DNA from: Cerioporus squamosus
Taxonomy: Eukaryota > Basidiomycota > Agaricomycetes > Polyporales > Polyporaceae
Assembly (NCBI GenBank): GCA_022592435.1
Contig: JABYQS010000058.1
Location: 149,322 to 213,321 of the forward strand
Direction of reading: 5' to 3'
Length of the DNA stretch: 64,000 nucleotides
Part shown: positions 32,201-43,916 of the stretch, in pieces
Position numbering within the stretch: position 1 is the first letter of the stretch
Layout of the letters: each line of letters opens with the position of its first letter
The notes under the pieces: model-generated
Seen by the model: the letters and a program-made list of their open reading frames with translations, nothing else
Databases searched by the model: none
Told to the model about the DNA's origin: nothing
Position numbers and translations under genes: made by a program

Positions 32201-33321
32201 CCCGCCAGACGAGTCAGACTAAGCATGTAACGCCTCCCGAACGAGGCCGATGATTGCGCAAGTGATTGCGAATGCGATTGCCTCGCCGAGGGAGGCCGCC
32301 ATGCGCGATGTGCACGAGCACGAGTGTAACTTTGAGTGCAATGTGTGCCATGCGTGCTTCGGCTCGTGAGTTGCCCTGTCAAGCAGTTTGCGCGAAGGAC
32401 GGATGGGTACATACGTAGAGACCAGAAGGGCGCGGTCTCCGCGACTTCTTCAGCGGAAGATGTACGGGCCCGACGTAATTAGCCTCCAATACAGTAAGTA
32501 CGGCCATGTAATACATACGCACCTGACGCGCGATCGGTCGCATGGCGGCCTCCGTCGCGAATTTTCGACCGACTTCGACGCAGCAGTCCCTAACGCAATC
32601 AGGGGATCGTCGAAGGCTCCGTCAGACACTCACAGATCGCAGGCCCTGGAGCGCTGGGCCTTCGTCTAGGTAGGCCAAGTGAGACCTCGAGGGCGTACGT
32701 GCGGCGCGAATCAGCGCAGCGGCGCCACGAGAACCGAACGTACCTGAAGACAGCGTCAAGCATCAGCCTTCGCGACTCAGAAGATGCGGGCCAGAGAAGG
32801 ACTGACGAGCGGACGGGATGACTGGATGGATGGATGGATGATTGGATGGATGGATGGAAGAGATACAGGTGCATATGCATGCCGCGTGCCACATGAAGCG
32901 AACCTAGAACTAGTGAGAAAGTAGGGAAACAACGGCGAACATTAGGACATTAATTTAGGATCGAAGCCCGGCAATACTACATGTACACGATGTTTGTGAG
33001 AGGAACCGCGATGTGCGGGTATCATGCATGGCATGCGGAGAGCGCGAACGCGAGCGAAAGGACGAACGTGGCGGGGAACAGAACAGATAGAACAGACAAC
33101 AGACAGCAAACAGCGCAGTATCTCATCCACCACTCCATCTCCATCTCGGACCTCATGGCATCGTCTTTCTGGTCAAGCGGCCCCAGCCTGAGGGACACCG
33201 CCTTGATGCGGCAGACACGGCAGGCTAGAGGGGAGCTTGTGCGGGAGAACGCCCGACGTGTGTGATATGGTTCTAAGATGCCAAATGCCAGTGCGCTGCA
33301 CCAACCTTGACACAGAAGCCA
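29217..33321. other. Gene-poor 4.1-kb stretch
   Basis: The longest part of the window without a supported gene, between PEX5 and the C2H2 factor. Several long frames overlap on both strands at 31.1-32.1 kb, but they are Arg/Ala/Gly/Pro-rich and mirror each other, as expected of GC-rich noncoding DNA. It contains a tRNA-like A/B-box arrangement on minus (about 31,355-31,460, arms do not pair) and a microsatellite (32,824-32,858). A plus-strand mini frame near 32,249-32,370 ends ECNFECNVCHACFGS; it is unproven. Confidence 0.5.
32824..32858 (+). repeat. ATGG/GGAT tetranucleotide microsatellite
   Basis: Runs of the tetranucleotide GGAT interrupted once by ATTG. This is a short simple-sequence repeat in noncoding DNA. 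Confidence 0.9.
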
Positions 33322-34688
33322 TCATCTCGTCGAGGTGCGTTGCGGAGACCGGCGCGGCCCCCGCTCTGCTGACCGATCCGTCGAGTTGCTCGCGTTCTCC
33401 CACTCCTCTTCCTGCGGGCTCATGCGGTTGGCGATCTGTGCGGCCTCCGTGGCTTGGCGACATTCCGCACCACCGTCTGACCGTACTGTGAAAAAAGTCA
33501 GCCGGAAATCAGAATTCCCGAATACGATGCGAACGTACGATGACGCTGTGAACGGAAGCGGCGTCAGCGTGCTGCGCTCGTGTACAGATGAGCCTATGAC
33601 ACTTACGTTGAGCGCGTCTAGACGACTGAATGTCTTCCCACATCCCTGGCATACGTTTGATTGTGACCTCGACGTATGTAGCGCCTGGTGTCGCCTGAGA
33701 TAACGAGCGCGCAGAGAGGTGATCAGCGACTGAAAGCGGTGTCAGGGTTTCCCAAGCTCATAGAATACTCACTTGCAATCATGCTGCCGTGCAAAACCCT
33801 TGTTGCATCCTGGCCATTCGCACAGGAACGGACGTTCGGCAGTATGGGAGCGGAGATGTCCTGCGTCATCGGAGACGAGCACGGTACGACACGTTGAATG
33901 GCGAGCGGGACACGGATGACACGAAAGGAACACACACCTCTCAAGTTGAAGCGCCGAGTGAACGTACTCCCGCAGCCGGGAACCGGGCAGACAAAATTCG
34001 CCTCGTTCCTCCGCCGACTCGCGCTCGCCGCCTGCGTCGCTGTCGTCGTCACCTGCTGCTTCTCGACCTGCATGATCGGAGGCAGGCGTGGCACGCTCGC
34101 GCCTTGCGGGAAAGCCGAGGCGGCGATGACAGACGACGACCGTGCGCGCGTAGTGGGCGCAGACTGGATAGGCGGGAGCTGCTGCGATTGCGCGTAGAGC
34201 AGCGCAGCCTGGGGCGCGCGCTGGGCGTCCTCGGTAGAGCGGCGGCCTGATGAGGGTGGAGGCGAAATCGACGGTCCTGAGAGTGAGAGCGAGGACGCAG
34301 GCGGCAATTGCTGCTGCTGCTGTTGTTGCTGTGGTGGCGGCTGCTGCTGCGAGCCGGGAATCGGAGGTAAGCCCCAGTTCACAGCATGTGTTCGAAATTG
34401 AGGGCTTGGTGGCGATTGGTAGTGCGCACGGCTGGTGGATGCGTGCGCAGGTGGGGGCGGAGGGTGGGTGTAGTATGTGCTTTGGAGGTGATTGCGATCG
34501 TTCATGTCAGAGGGGCCACCGTGTTCTGAGCGGGGAGGTGGCGGATGGGGCGCGTTTGGAGGATGGTCGGGGGACGGCATGAGCGGGTTGTACTCCGCCG
34601 GGGCGAACTGATACGGGTGCAGCGCACGAAAGGGGGGACCAGAGGGTGGGGGCATAGTTGGAAGACGGAAAGCCGCATCTACTTCCAT
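33322..34688 (-). CDS. C2H2 zinc-finger transcription factor, Crz1-like
   Basis: From the first ATG downstream of a TATA-like site, MEVDAAFRLPTMPPPSG begins a Pro/Gln/Ser-rich activation-type region with a polyglutamine tract (encoded at 34,306-34,350). Three fingers follow: NFVCPVPGCGSTFTRRFNLR continuing GHLRSHTAERPFLCEW; PGCNKGFARQHDCKRHQALH; and NVCQGCGKTFSRLDALNRHL ending RSDGGAEC. Introns interrupt the finger exons (one ends just before GHLRSH, one lies within RH-LRSDG). The C-terminal exon is CRQATEAAQIANRMSPQEEE and a short tail; the stop is at 33,322-33,324. The finger order, and the third finger with a terminal Cys in place of His, resemble fungal Crz1 (the calcineurin-regulated factor). 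I see no certain calcineurin docking motif, so that link is inference. Confidence 0.8.
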
Positions 34689-34908
34689 GTCAGTGCTGTA
34701 GCGCTGGTAATCGCCGTCTGCGATGCCGTTAGAGCAGAGAGACGCAAGGACAAGGCTGGAATCGGCGGGAGGTCGCGGGGATGCGGGCGCGGAGGGGCGC
34801 GGTGGTGGTGGTAGGGGACAAGGGGAGCCAGGCGATGGTCGGAGGGGCGACGTCGGGGACAAGCACTCGGAGAGCCGGGCGGCGGGGAAAAAGGGAAAAA
34901 TGGGAGGC

Positions 34909-34920
34909 TTTATAGAATAT
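34909..34920 (-). promoter_or_regulatory. TATA-like element of the C2H2 factor gene
   Basis: Read on minus, ATATTCTATAAA lies about 220 bp upstream of the first ATG (34,688) of the zinc-finger gene. No other start codon lies between them, which supports the chosen start. Confidence 0.5.
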
Positions 34921-35110
34921 AACCGATAGGAGGGACACCAAGCGCGATGTGTCATGTCCATTAATCTCGATGCGCGTCCTCTGATCCCGACCGTACCGCC
35001 ACCCACCACTCTGTTTCGCATCCAGTTCCCCAGGCGCCTACCAGCCTGTCCGGGGTCCTGCCTCTCGTCATCCCCTCCTCCCGCCGCCCACCGCGTTCCC
35101 CGCCCGACGC

Positions 35111-35194
35111 GGCCAGCGCCCGCTCTGCACTCTCCATCAAACCCGCCTTCACGGCCAGCGCCCGCTCTGCACTCTCCATCAAACCCGCCTTCAC
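35111..35194 (+). repeat. 42-bp direct tandem duplication
   Basis: Two adjacent identical 42-bp copies (35,111-35,152 and 35,153-35,194) begin GGCCAGCGCCCGCTCTGCAC and are followed by a few bases of a third copy. They lie about 0.45 kb upstream of the zinc-finger gene start. A 42-bp unit keeps any reading frame, but no coding is supported here. Confidence 0.95.
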
Positions 35195-36119
35195 GGCCAC
35201 ATCCCCGAGCGTGTCGATCCGCCCGCAGCCATGGCCTCAGCCACACCTCCCGGGCCCCCACTGAGCCCATCTCTGTCTCAGACCGCCGCATGAGCCAGCG
35301 TGGCTCTCCTCGCCCGGGCCCACACCTGCTGCGCTCGCACGGGCATGAGAAACGCGCGACCTCCGGTTTCCGACAGCGTGCATCTTCAGCATCACAGCAC
35401 GCGTCGGACATCCGCCGGCGAGGTCCAAGTCCTTCTCAGCCAACGCGTCACCATAGGACTTCGTAGCACTACGCAGCACAGCATCCAACGTACCTGCTAT
35501 GACAGGCACCGCATCTATCTTTCGACTGCATGCCTCCATGTCTCTTACAATGCCGACCGTCCCGTGCTTGCGTACTACCGCGAGAAAAACCACTCACTCC
35601 ATGGAGATACTCCCCTGCCGCCTGACAAGGCAGGCCGCCCGGCATTTCTCATCCGACCGAAAGGAAATACGCGTCCTAGCCAACCACTTAGCGGTCCATT
35701 TCCAACAGTCCGTGCAAAACGGGCGTCCGCAAGAGGCGACCGCCAGACGGGCAACGCACGGGTTGTACGGGTGGCTGCAACCTGTACCTGGCTTAGCCTC
35801 GCGATCGGACCACCACCACCCATCTCCTCCTGATACACCGCGACGTCCAAGACACGGATCTGCATCTTGCCAAAGCCATGTCTCTCCGCATCATTATTCT
35901 ATGATTACAAAGGTCTCCTGCTATGTACTCTTCTGAGAACAACGCATGCTGCTATACAATAACTCCCCGTCCGAAACTTTAAGATGTCCCGTGGCCGCCC
36001 GCGAACGCGCCGCGCCCGATTGTCCATGCAGTGTTCGAGTCGCCTTCGGGAGCTGTACCTCCGGAATCCAAATCGTCGCCGCGATGCTGGTAACCGCCCC
36101 CGCTCAGACGCGGTGTCGT
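35195..36119. other. Intergenic, no gene seen
   Basis: Upstream flank of the zinc-finger gene and 3' flank of the hydrolase gene. Open frames here overlap on both strands and show no motif. Confidence 0.45.
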
Positions 36120-39100
36120 CTACTTGACACTGTCCTGCGTCTGCGAGATAAGATGCGAGTCCAGCAGGCGACGACGCCTCATCAGCTCGGACTCTGTGAT
36201 CGTCTGCCCTCCCTGGAGTGCCTTGCTGGGTGTGGGCGCGCTGCCGTTGCCAGGCGACGAGGAGCTCGGTCGTTTGGTCGGCGAAAATTGCCGCAAAGCC
36301 TCCACCTCCCGGATTGGTGTCGGCACTTCGTAGAGGATGTCAGAGCGTAGGTCGCCACTCACACCGTTGGGCGTGGCTGTGGGCGGAGATGGTGCCTTTG
36401 ACGATTGCGACGCGGTCCTCCCATGACTCGCCGACGCCCTCCGAACGGTGGCATTGGATGCAGTCGAGTTCCGCCGCATATCCGCATACGACGAGGGTGG
36501 CGAGCGCCGCTTGGGTGCGAAGGTAAGCCCATCGTCCGTGTCCAGCTCTGTCTCAGAAGTCGTCGACGCAAACCCGTCCGTGTCCGTATCCCGCGAACCG
36601 CTGTTGCTCCAGTTCGCCTGTACCTTCGACAACCGTCTCGTCCGCGGGCTGGCAAGGGCCGGGTGCGAAGCGCCACGGAGATCAGCCGGCGGGTTGCCGG
36701 CATCGCGAGCATCCGCAAACATTGATCCAGGCGCGCCGTCCGGCCTCGCAAACACCTCGCCCATCCAGTCCGCCAGGTCGTCGATGACCCCTCGCACCTC
36801 CCGTATCAGGCTGGGCATCTGCAAGTAACCGTGGCTCCATTCCGAGAAGATGACCATCCGGACCCAGTCCTCCTCTGTCTCGGCGGCGAGCCGCTCGTAC
36901 TCGCGCTGGAGGGCACGCAAGTCCCCATGCACACTCGGGTCGTGCACACCGATACTGGGAGACGTCCGGGCGATGATGCGCTCGAGCTCTGCGCGGCGGG
37001 CGCGCTTGGCCTCACGCACCCGCCCGGCGAAAATAAGCGTGTCGTCCACGAAAGGGTCTTTCTCGCCGCATGTCATCAAGAGCGGCGGGAACTGCGCCAA
37101 GAGATGGTCCGGCGCGAGGATGGGCGACAGCTGATAGTCCGACTGGAAGTCGGGGTTGCGGTGTGGCCCGATGTAAAGGATGGCCATTGCGCGCATCTGC
37201 AAATCAGGGTTTGATCAGCCATCAGTCATATTCACTCAGCATGTAGACAAGGGCAGACAAGGACGTGGAAGTGAACGAGAGCGCGGCTGGGGCAGTGTAC
37301 GGCGTAGAAACGGGTAGAAGCTGTGCAGCTGTATACTCAGCGAGGAACTCACCATGCTAGGGGAAATGATGCGGTCCTGGAAGTACCCTGTCCTGCTCGT
37401 CATGGTCAACCGCGTTCCGATCGGAGCAGTTGCTTCAGTCGACGGCGCAGCGTCGTCCATGGATACGGGGCTCTCAACCTCGCGTTTGACATCGACCTGT
37501 GGATTGAAGCGGATACGGGCTCGCAGCGGCTTCTCGTCGTCCCTACTCGAGCTTGGCGACTCGTCTTCAACATCGCCCATCGCGCCACCTTCGTCTTGAC
37601 TAAATTCCTCGTAGGACATCCTCCTAACGTCAGAGGTCGTGTGGCGCGTACGCAGGGGAGGCATCGCCTTTGCCGACGATGAAGTGAATTGGCGCAGCGT
37701 GTCTCGGAGGCTGCGTCGTCGGCGTGGCCGCCGATCTCCGACCATGGACAAAGGGCTTATATGGCCAAGATGATCCTTTTGATCGGGCAGCAGGGACAGG
37801 TGTCCGGATGACTGTTCGGTTTGCAATACGCGCAGGTTCTGTGGCGTCATCCACGACGTGAAGTTGAAATCAAGGGCTGCATAGTTGAGGACCAGCGCAA
37901 GCGGGTGAGGCAGATTCATCTGCGTCTGGAGAATCTTGAACATGACGGTCACGGCTATGTGGGCGCCGCTACCAAGAAGTCAGTATCAAAGTCTCCTATG
38001 CACCCGGACGACAATAGAACGCACGCCGAGTCTCCGGTTAGGATAATGTTCAGCGCGTGGCCCGACATGCCGATGACCATGCCAGTGGTCTCGACCAGCA
38101 CCCGATATAGGTCGAAACACTCGTCGATGCTGTATGGATAAGGATCTGTGCGGTCAAATGCCGGGTTGTTCGGTCAGGACGGTTAGGAGACGTCGATTAG
38201 GTTCGGTCACCCACACTCCGGTGCTTTGCCATAATCAACCGACAGGACAGGTTTCCCGGAGCGGATCGCCCACATGCGCAGCCTTTCTTCATGGTGTTCT
38301 GGGGTCATGGATACAAACCCTCCCCGGGGAAGTCGAGTATGAGGTCAGTCGCGCTGGCAAGTTGATCCGCCGGAGGTGCGAAAAACAGCCATGTAGTAAT
38401 CGGGCGGCGTTGGGTCGAGTCCTTCGGGCGGGCGAGCAGGATCTTGCGGCGTATGCTGATGCGGGGGTGCAAGGTCACCATGCGTATCTAACTCAGTCGT
38501 GAGCGGCGTTGTATGTGGCGCGACATATGGACACTAACGTAAGGGTTTGTCGTCTTCTCCCATGTCGTCCGTAACATTTCGACCGTGGGTGCGGCACGGT
38601 ACTTCCGAAGCTGCGTCCCAAGGTAGGTTAATGAGCGGTGTGTCTTGGAGAGCCAGAGAAAGGGAATTGCACACCTTCTCGTCAGCTTCATGAGCATATA
38701 TGATGTAATAAATAGAGAACAGGATCGAGCAGATGTCCTTGAGCCATTGCGGTCGAATATGCATGGCTGTGGCAAAACCAGCATCTAGACCTGTGGTGAC
38801 CCACGTTGCACGGTAGTATGAAGGAGAGTACTGGAGGAAACACATGACTTAGTACGGTCTGATGCGCGGTGGTAATCGCCGCTTACAAGGTTCGCGAGCG
38901 GTTCGGGAGCTGGGGAGAGGGGGCTGAGAAGACAGCGAACACAGATGCAGATTCGACTCACCTGCTAATCCGAGTATCTTGTCGAGATTACGGACAGCGT
39001 AAACCCAGTAAGGGTGCTGACAATGATCTGCCATGGGGTGTATTGCTCTTGAAGGAGGGTCAGGTTGGCTGAAGTGAACGGAAACGCCAGCACGCACTGA

Positions 39101-39311
39101 GAGCCCTGTTTGCCCGCCTTATCCATAGCAGACTGGGTCCACTGGGATCTCCGCGCAAAACGCGCCAGAACCAGAAGATAATAACCAGAATCACCTGCGG
39201 ACCAAGCAAGCCACACGGTCAGCGTCTCGCGTATACACGTCCACACCCAGCGCGTCGCACCTGGGTCCTCCTCCAGCTGATGCTTGGCCGTCCCAGGAGA
39301 TGGTCTATCAT
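36120..39311 (-). CDS. Hormone-sensitive-lipase-type alpha/beta hydrolase, frame broken in this sequence
   Basis: Probable membrane-anchored esterase/lipase. The start MIDHLLGRPSISWRRTQ splices to a hydrophobic helix (VILVIIFWFWRV). Then come VYAVRNLDKILGLAG, ATWVTTGLDAGFATAMHI, VEMLRTTWEKTTNPY, RPITTWLFFAPPADQLASAT and LILDFPG. Downstream are GGFVSMTPEHHEERLRMWAI, SVDYGKAPEYPYPYSIDECF, the nucleophile elbow in NIILTGDSAGG, the acid in LLMTCGEKDPFVDDT, and the His in FSEWSHGYLQM. The long C-terminal half is disordered and Ser-rich; the stop is at 36,120-36,122. At 38,318-38,329 the upstream frame ...LDFPG and the downstream frame GGFVSM... are out of register by one base inside a run of C then G, and no GT donor lies between. 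So the oxyanion-hole motif is disrupted. This is either a one-base assembly error or a real inactivating mutation. Confidence 0.8.
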
Positions 39312-39802
39312 GGCCAGGTGGTAGTAAGAGGAAGAGGTGTGGATGAGCCCAGTGTTCGCTCGAGGACTTGTGTCGAGATGGGTGGCATGTGATTGCTCCA
39401 GCAGGCAGCGTATCGACCAGTTCAGGCATGGCGTCACATTGCACGCAGACGCCCTCTGGCGTCTGGAGCGCGGTGTCCGTCGCTGGCACGGTCGCGCATG
39501 CAGCCCAAGGGCTCGTTAACCACCAAGTCGTCGGCCAGTCTGAGTGTCGCACGAAGCAGCGGAGAACGTCATGGTGGTAGCGGCGGAAAGAGGCGTTCGT
39601 CGGGGGCGACCAAGGAAAGCCATCGGGCTCCCCGAGATGCACCGCTTGAGCTTATCTCCCCACGTTTCCCATCGCGATCGGAATCTGAGAACCCTCCCTC
39701 TTGGCCTCGACCTCGGAGATGGCTCGCGCGATATACAGCAGGTGGCGCTGCCAGGTCATACAGCAGTGCTCGCGCTCGCGTCCTTCTTGACTGCGTGCCA
39801 CC
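39312..39802. promoter_or_regulatory. Divergent promoter region, hydrolase and allantoicase fusion
   Basis: 491 bp between two divergent start codons. It must hold both promoters. No clear binding motif could be assigned by eye; GATA-type sites (expected for nitrogen-regulated purine genes) would need a proper scan. Confidence 0.45.
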
Positions 39803-42275
39803 ATGGCCTACAAGCGCGTTCCGCTCGAGGACTTCAAGGACACATTCTCCACGGCCATCGGTGAGTCACACCCGTCGATACCGAACTTATGCAAATTCGA
39901 GTCAACCGTCATCCCGCGACATGTCTCACAGAACTATCGAGCGTCGCTCTCGGCGGAGAAGTCACCTCGGTGTCGGACGAGTTCTTCGCGGAGGCTTTCC
40001 ACCTGCTTCTAGTCGAGGTACAGCCCATCGGTCTATTGACACGGGATGCCGCGATTGATGGATGATGTCTGTCTCAGCCTGCTCCCAGTCTCAAAGGCCA
40101 GTTCGGACCCAAAGGCGCACTCTTCAGCGGGTGGGAGTCTCGCAGGCACAATCCAACTTATGACTGGTAGGTGGTGCCTTGGCATGTCTCTTCGGCGATG
40201 CGATGACCTTGGCTAGGTGCATAATAAAGCTCGGCACCACCGGATCGATAAGTGGGTTCGACATCGACACCAGCCATTTCAACGGTTTGTGGTTGGCATC
40301 ACTTAATCAGCGGAGTAAACCACTGACTGCGGGATCGGCAGGGAACGAGGCACCTCAAGCATCAGTTGACATCCTGTACTCTCCTGACGGCTCAGCGCCT
40401 CAGGTAGACGACCCCAGAGTGAGTCACTCTTCTTCCATGCCCCATCGGAGCTTGATTCACACCGTTCTGACACCCGGCCTTCGCGCTAGTGGCAGGAATT
40501 GCTGCCCAAAGTCGATCTCGGTCCGAGCTCGAGGCACTTGTTTACCGTCCCTCCATCCAATAGCGTCAACTATGTCAAGCTGAACATGTACCCGGACGGC
40601 GGCATCGTGAGTGCTATCATTTAACCGCGTAACTGATAGTTGTACGAATGTTTCGGTCTCATGGCTAGGCGCGCTTCCGTGTATACGGCTTGGTCTCACC
40701 TATCTTCCCCTCGGACACCTCTGTCACGTTTGATCTGGCACACGTCTTCTCCGGAGGCCGAGTCGTGTACACTTCCGATCAACACTTCGGCGTCGGGTCG
40801 AACCTAATCCTCCCAGGACGAGGTATGCCAAAGCCCCCGCGAACATCGCACGGTGGTGTCATCCCGCTTCTGATACCTCTTCCGCAGGCAAAGATATGGG
40901 GGATGGCTGGGAAACGAAGCGTAGCCGTGCCGCCGGTCACAAGGACTGGGCTATCATCAAACTGTATGTCATCCCAGTGCGCTCGGAAGAGACTTCCTTA
41001 GGCTGACATTCGCATCGCACCGCATTGGCGACGCGCCTCTGCTAAACCATACGCATCCGTGCCAGAGGAGACGCCGGGTACCTTTCCCAGGTCGAAATCG
41101 ACACCGCACACTTCAAGGGCAACTTCCCGGAGTCATGCGAGCTCCATGCAGTGCACAGCACCGAACTCGTGCCCGACGTCCCGGACGAGAACTGGACGCT
41201 CGTCCTGCCCCGCACGAAACTCGGGCCACACAGGCAGCACTTCTTCCAGCTCGAGAACGTCGCCGGGACCCCGTACACGCATGTCAAGATTACCATCTAT
41301 CCTGATGGTGGCATCAAGCGCGTGCGCGTCATGGGCCAGCGAGCAGCAGGCTCCATCAACGAGGACAGCGATCGCGCAGCCACCACGAACGTAAATGAGA
41401 TCGGTGATGGCGGGAGCAGTGCTGCCCCTCGAGAGCCTGCCCCGCATCGGGGGCGCTCGGAGCTCGGGCCTATCATCCCTGCCCTCCCGCTGACCGCAGA
41501 GGCCTTCGCTCCGTACGGGAAGGTCGTGCAAGCGTATGCGGACGTCAACGCGGTGCCGGACCCGCGCCATACCAAGGTGACGGGGGCGAACCAGGGCACG
41601 GCGACAAAGTTCCACAAGCTCGCGCTCCTCGAGGCCTCGTACCCGCCGGAGTCAGGGGCAACCGCAGGCCTGTCGGTATACCGGTGCAATCCTATTGCCG
41701 TGGTGCCGGGAGGCCAGTGGGAGGTGAAGGTGCTCGAGCGCCATCCCTGCACGAACCAGGCGTTTGTTCCCATGGGAGGCGGCGTCGGCCTCGGGGACGC
41801 GCTGGAAGAACCTGGAACCCAGTATCTCGTGATCGTGGCGAAGAACGGGGCGGACGACAAGCCCAACCTTGCGAGCATGCGTGCGTTCATCGCTTCCGCT
41901 GGGCAGGCCATCGTTTACGACACTGGCATCTGGCGTGAGTTTTCCATTCCGATCGGGGTTCCTCTGATGCCGACTATTTGCGCCCATCGCTGACTCTCGC
42001 CGTGTTTCCTTCCTCCTTGCCCCCAGATCACCCGATGGCGGTCCTGTACAAGGTGAGACGGCGCAGCACCTGTTGTGGCTATCGCACGATGCTGTTGCTG
42101 ATGGGCACTTCGCGCGGATGACGGTTTGCTGACTGCTCTTTGCATCATTTGTGCCCCGCAGACGATGGACTTCACCTGCGTGGAGACCCAGATTGGCAAC
42201 GGCGACAGGCTGGACTGCGAGGTCGTTGATCTTGACGGTTCTGCGGGTTTCTACCGAGTACAGATACCCGTTTGA
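39803..42275 (+). CDS. Fused allantoicase - ureidoglycolate lyase
   Basis: Two consecutive enzymes of purine/allantoin breakdown in one chain. Allantoicase splits allantoate to urea and ureidoglycolate, and the lyase turns ureidoglycolate into glyoxylate and urea. The allantoicase half is duplicated internally, as in the family: [85 protein letters not shown], then [20 protein letters not shown] and [20 protein letters not shown]. After a linker (about 41,345-41,455) with no stop or needed intron, the lyase half begins [20 protein letters not shown] and carries [34 protein letters not shown] and DTGIWHHPMAVLY, ending [18 protein letters not shown]. The frame at 41,151-41,940 runs through both domains, so the fusion is direct. 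Such a fusion is known, as I recall, from Cryptococcus (DAL2,3,3). Confidence 0.9.
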
Positions 42276-43916
42276 AAGGATGGCATCGGCTGGGGTGGCG
42301 CGACGAAGCGTCGACACGCCGCGTCCTCGCGAAGTGCACAGTCGAGACTGATCAGAAACCCCGCCAATTAGCATCACTTCGCACACATGAACTACCCTGC
42401 AGTCAAACTTGATACGGTGAGGTTACCTCAGGGGTGAGGCGCGCGTTACCTGCTCTTGTCTTCGTCAGCAGCATGATGATGCAAGGGACGAGTGTAGTCA
42501 GTCCCCAGTGCCATATGGTGTTATGAGCCGTTCAGCTTGCGTCTCCTCGGATGCCGGGTGGACTCCGGGGTCCTCGTCGAGGCACGCGAATATGGAGGGT
42601 GGCACCAGCTTTTGCTCCCCTTCCTGATGAGTGCAGTGCGGTGATCGACAGACTGTTGCCCAGTGCTCCCCGACGAGCTGAGCGCTGAGTTCATTTACCT
42701 GCCCAGATCTGGCTGCAACCGGGTGTTATCTCCTAGGGAGTTCTCTGCAAGTCACCACCCCAGGGAGGAGGCTGCCTGGTCTGTGTATCACTCCCGGTTT
42801 GGGTGTGGTGGTGGCGCACGCGGCACGCATCTCTCGGCTAAGAATACAGCTGTGAGCACTTCGACCTTGACGATACGCAAGCTGATGCGGAGGACTCCTG
42901 CGCAAAGTGACAGACCGACTGCGGCCAGTCGAGCTGAGACACCACGCGGAGACTCGGCAGGTCTGCGACCCAGCGAGAGTCCGACTCGGATGACCGACTG
43001 TATCCGAGTCCCCACGAGGGGTCGCAGTGCCCGTTCGTACCGCGCGAGCTTCTGCAAGTTGCAAGCAGATGGCTGATTCACGGGCTCACGGCGGCCAAGG
43101 CTCAACACCAGGTGACGGATGTTAACAACCAAGGGAAAATGGAACGCGCGGAATTGCACCACGCGAAACCGTTGGACTATCGTCCCATTTATCCTTGTTA
43201 TTACACTTTCCTCAACCTCACGGGTGACTAAGCCGGTCTTGGTGTCTCGGAAACCTGTAACGCGGTCACTTCGTGACCCGCCCGTTACAACGGATGATTA
43301 CACGCGGAGAGTCCGAGTCGGGTACAGTGCCAGGACATGATGCCTCTACCATTACATAGGACACCGTTGATATCAAGTTATGTATAACTCGGGACGGCGT
43401 GCCTTGAGCTTGCATGAACTGAGAAAGGTCCCCGGCTGGCGAAGTGCGCGAGGTTAGCTCGACTTGAATATTGAATCCTCACTCGCTGGCAATTCCCGAT
43501 GGGACCGGGATTTCGAAACTGCGATGACACAAGGACTTAGGCGGATTCGAAACATGAACGTGCATCTTCCAGTGGTATAGATCGAGCCTTGTCACTATGA
43601 TCATGGTCCTGTGGGCGGGCGGGCTCGATTGCAATGGCAAGTCAAGCAGCAAAACTCGATTAGACGCTCCAAGGTTGCCATTGTGGCAGGCACGTGGCTA
43701 CCGGAATTGCGATCGAAGATCGCAAAATTGGGTGATCGACCAAGAAAGGCGTTCCTGCAATTTGCCCCAAAGCACCGCGGACTCCAACAACGTTCACGAG
43801 CTCCTGTACTTGTACATTCACGTTTCTTGCATACTGGAGACTACGCAGGTGCTGTTACATGCGTTGCCGATTTCCCGTTCGCGGTGCTAATGGAATCAAT
43901 CGTTCGCTAGTGCACG
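42276..43916. other. Intergenic with an imperfect hairpin
   Basis: About 1.6 kb without a supported gene. At about 43,257-43,288 a strong inverted repeat is visible: the outer arms are GTAACG and CGTTAC, and the inner arms GGTCAC and GTGACC surround TTC. A plus frame at 43,611-43,910 ends just before the next gene and is rich in Arg/Lys without a motif; it is left uncalled. Confidence 0.45.

Noticed and set aside
34689..35411. N-terminal extension of the zinc-finger factor by an open frame upstream
   Set aside because: The frame crosses the TATA-like site and the 42-bp duplication. The first ATG downstream of the TATA-like site is at 34,688.
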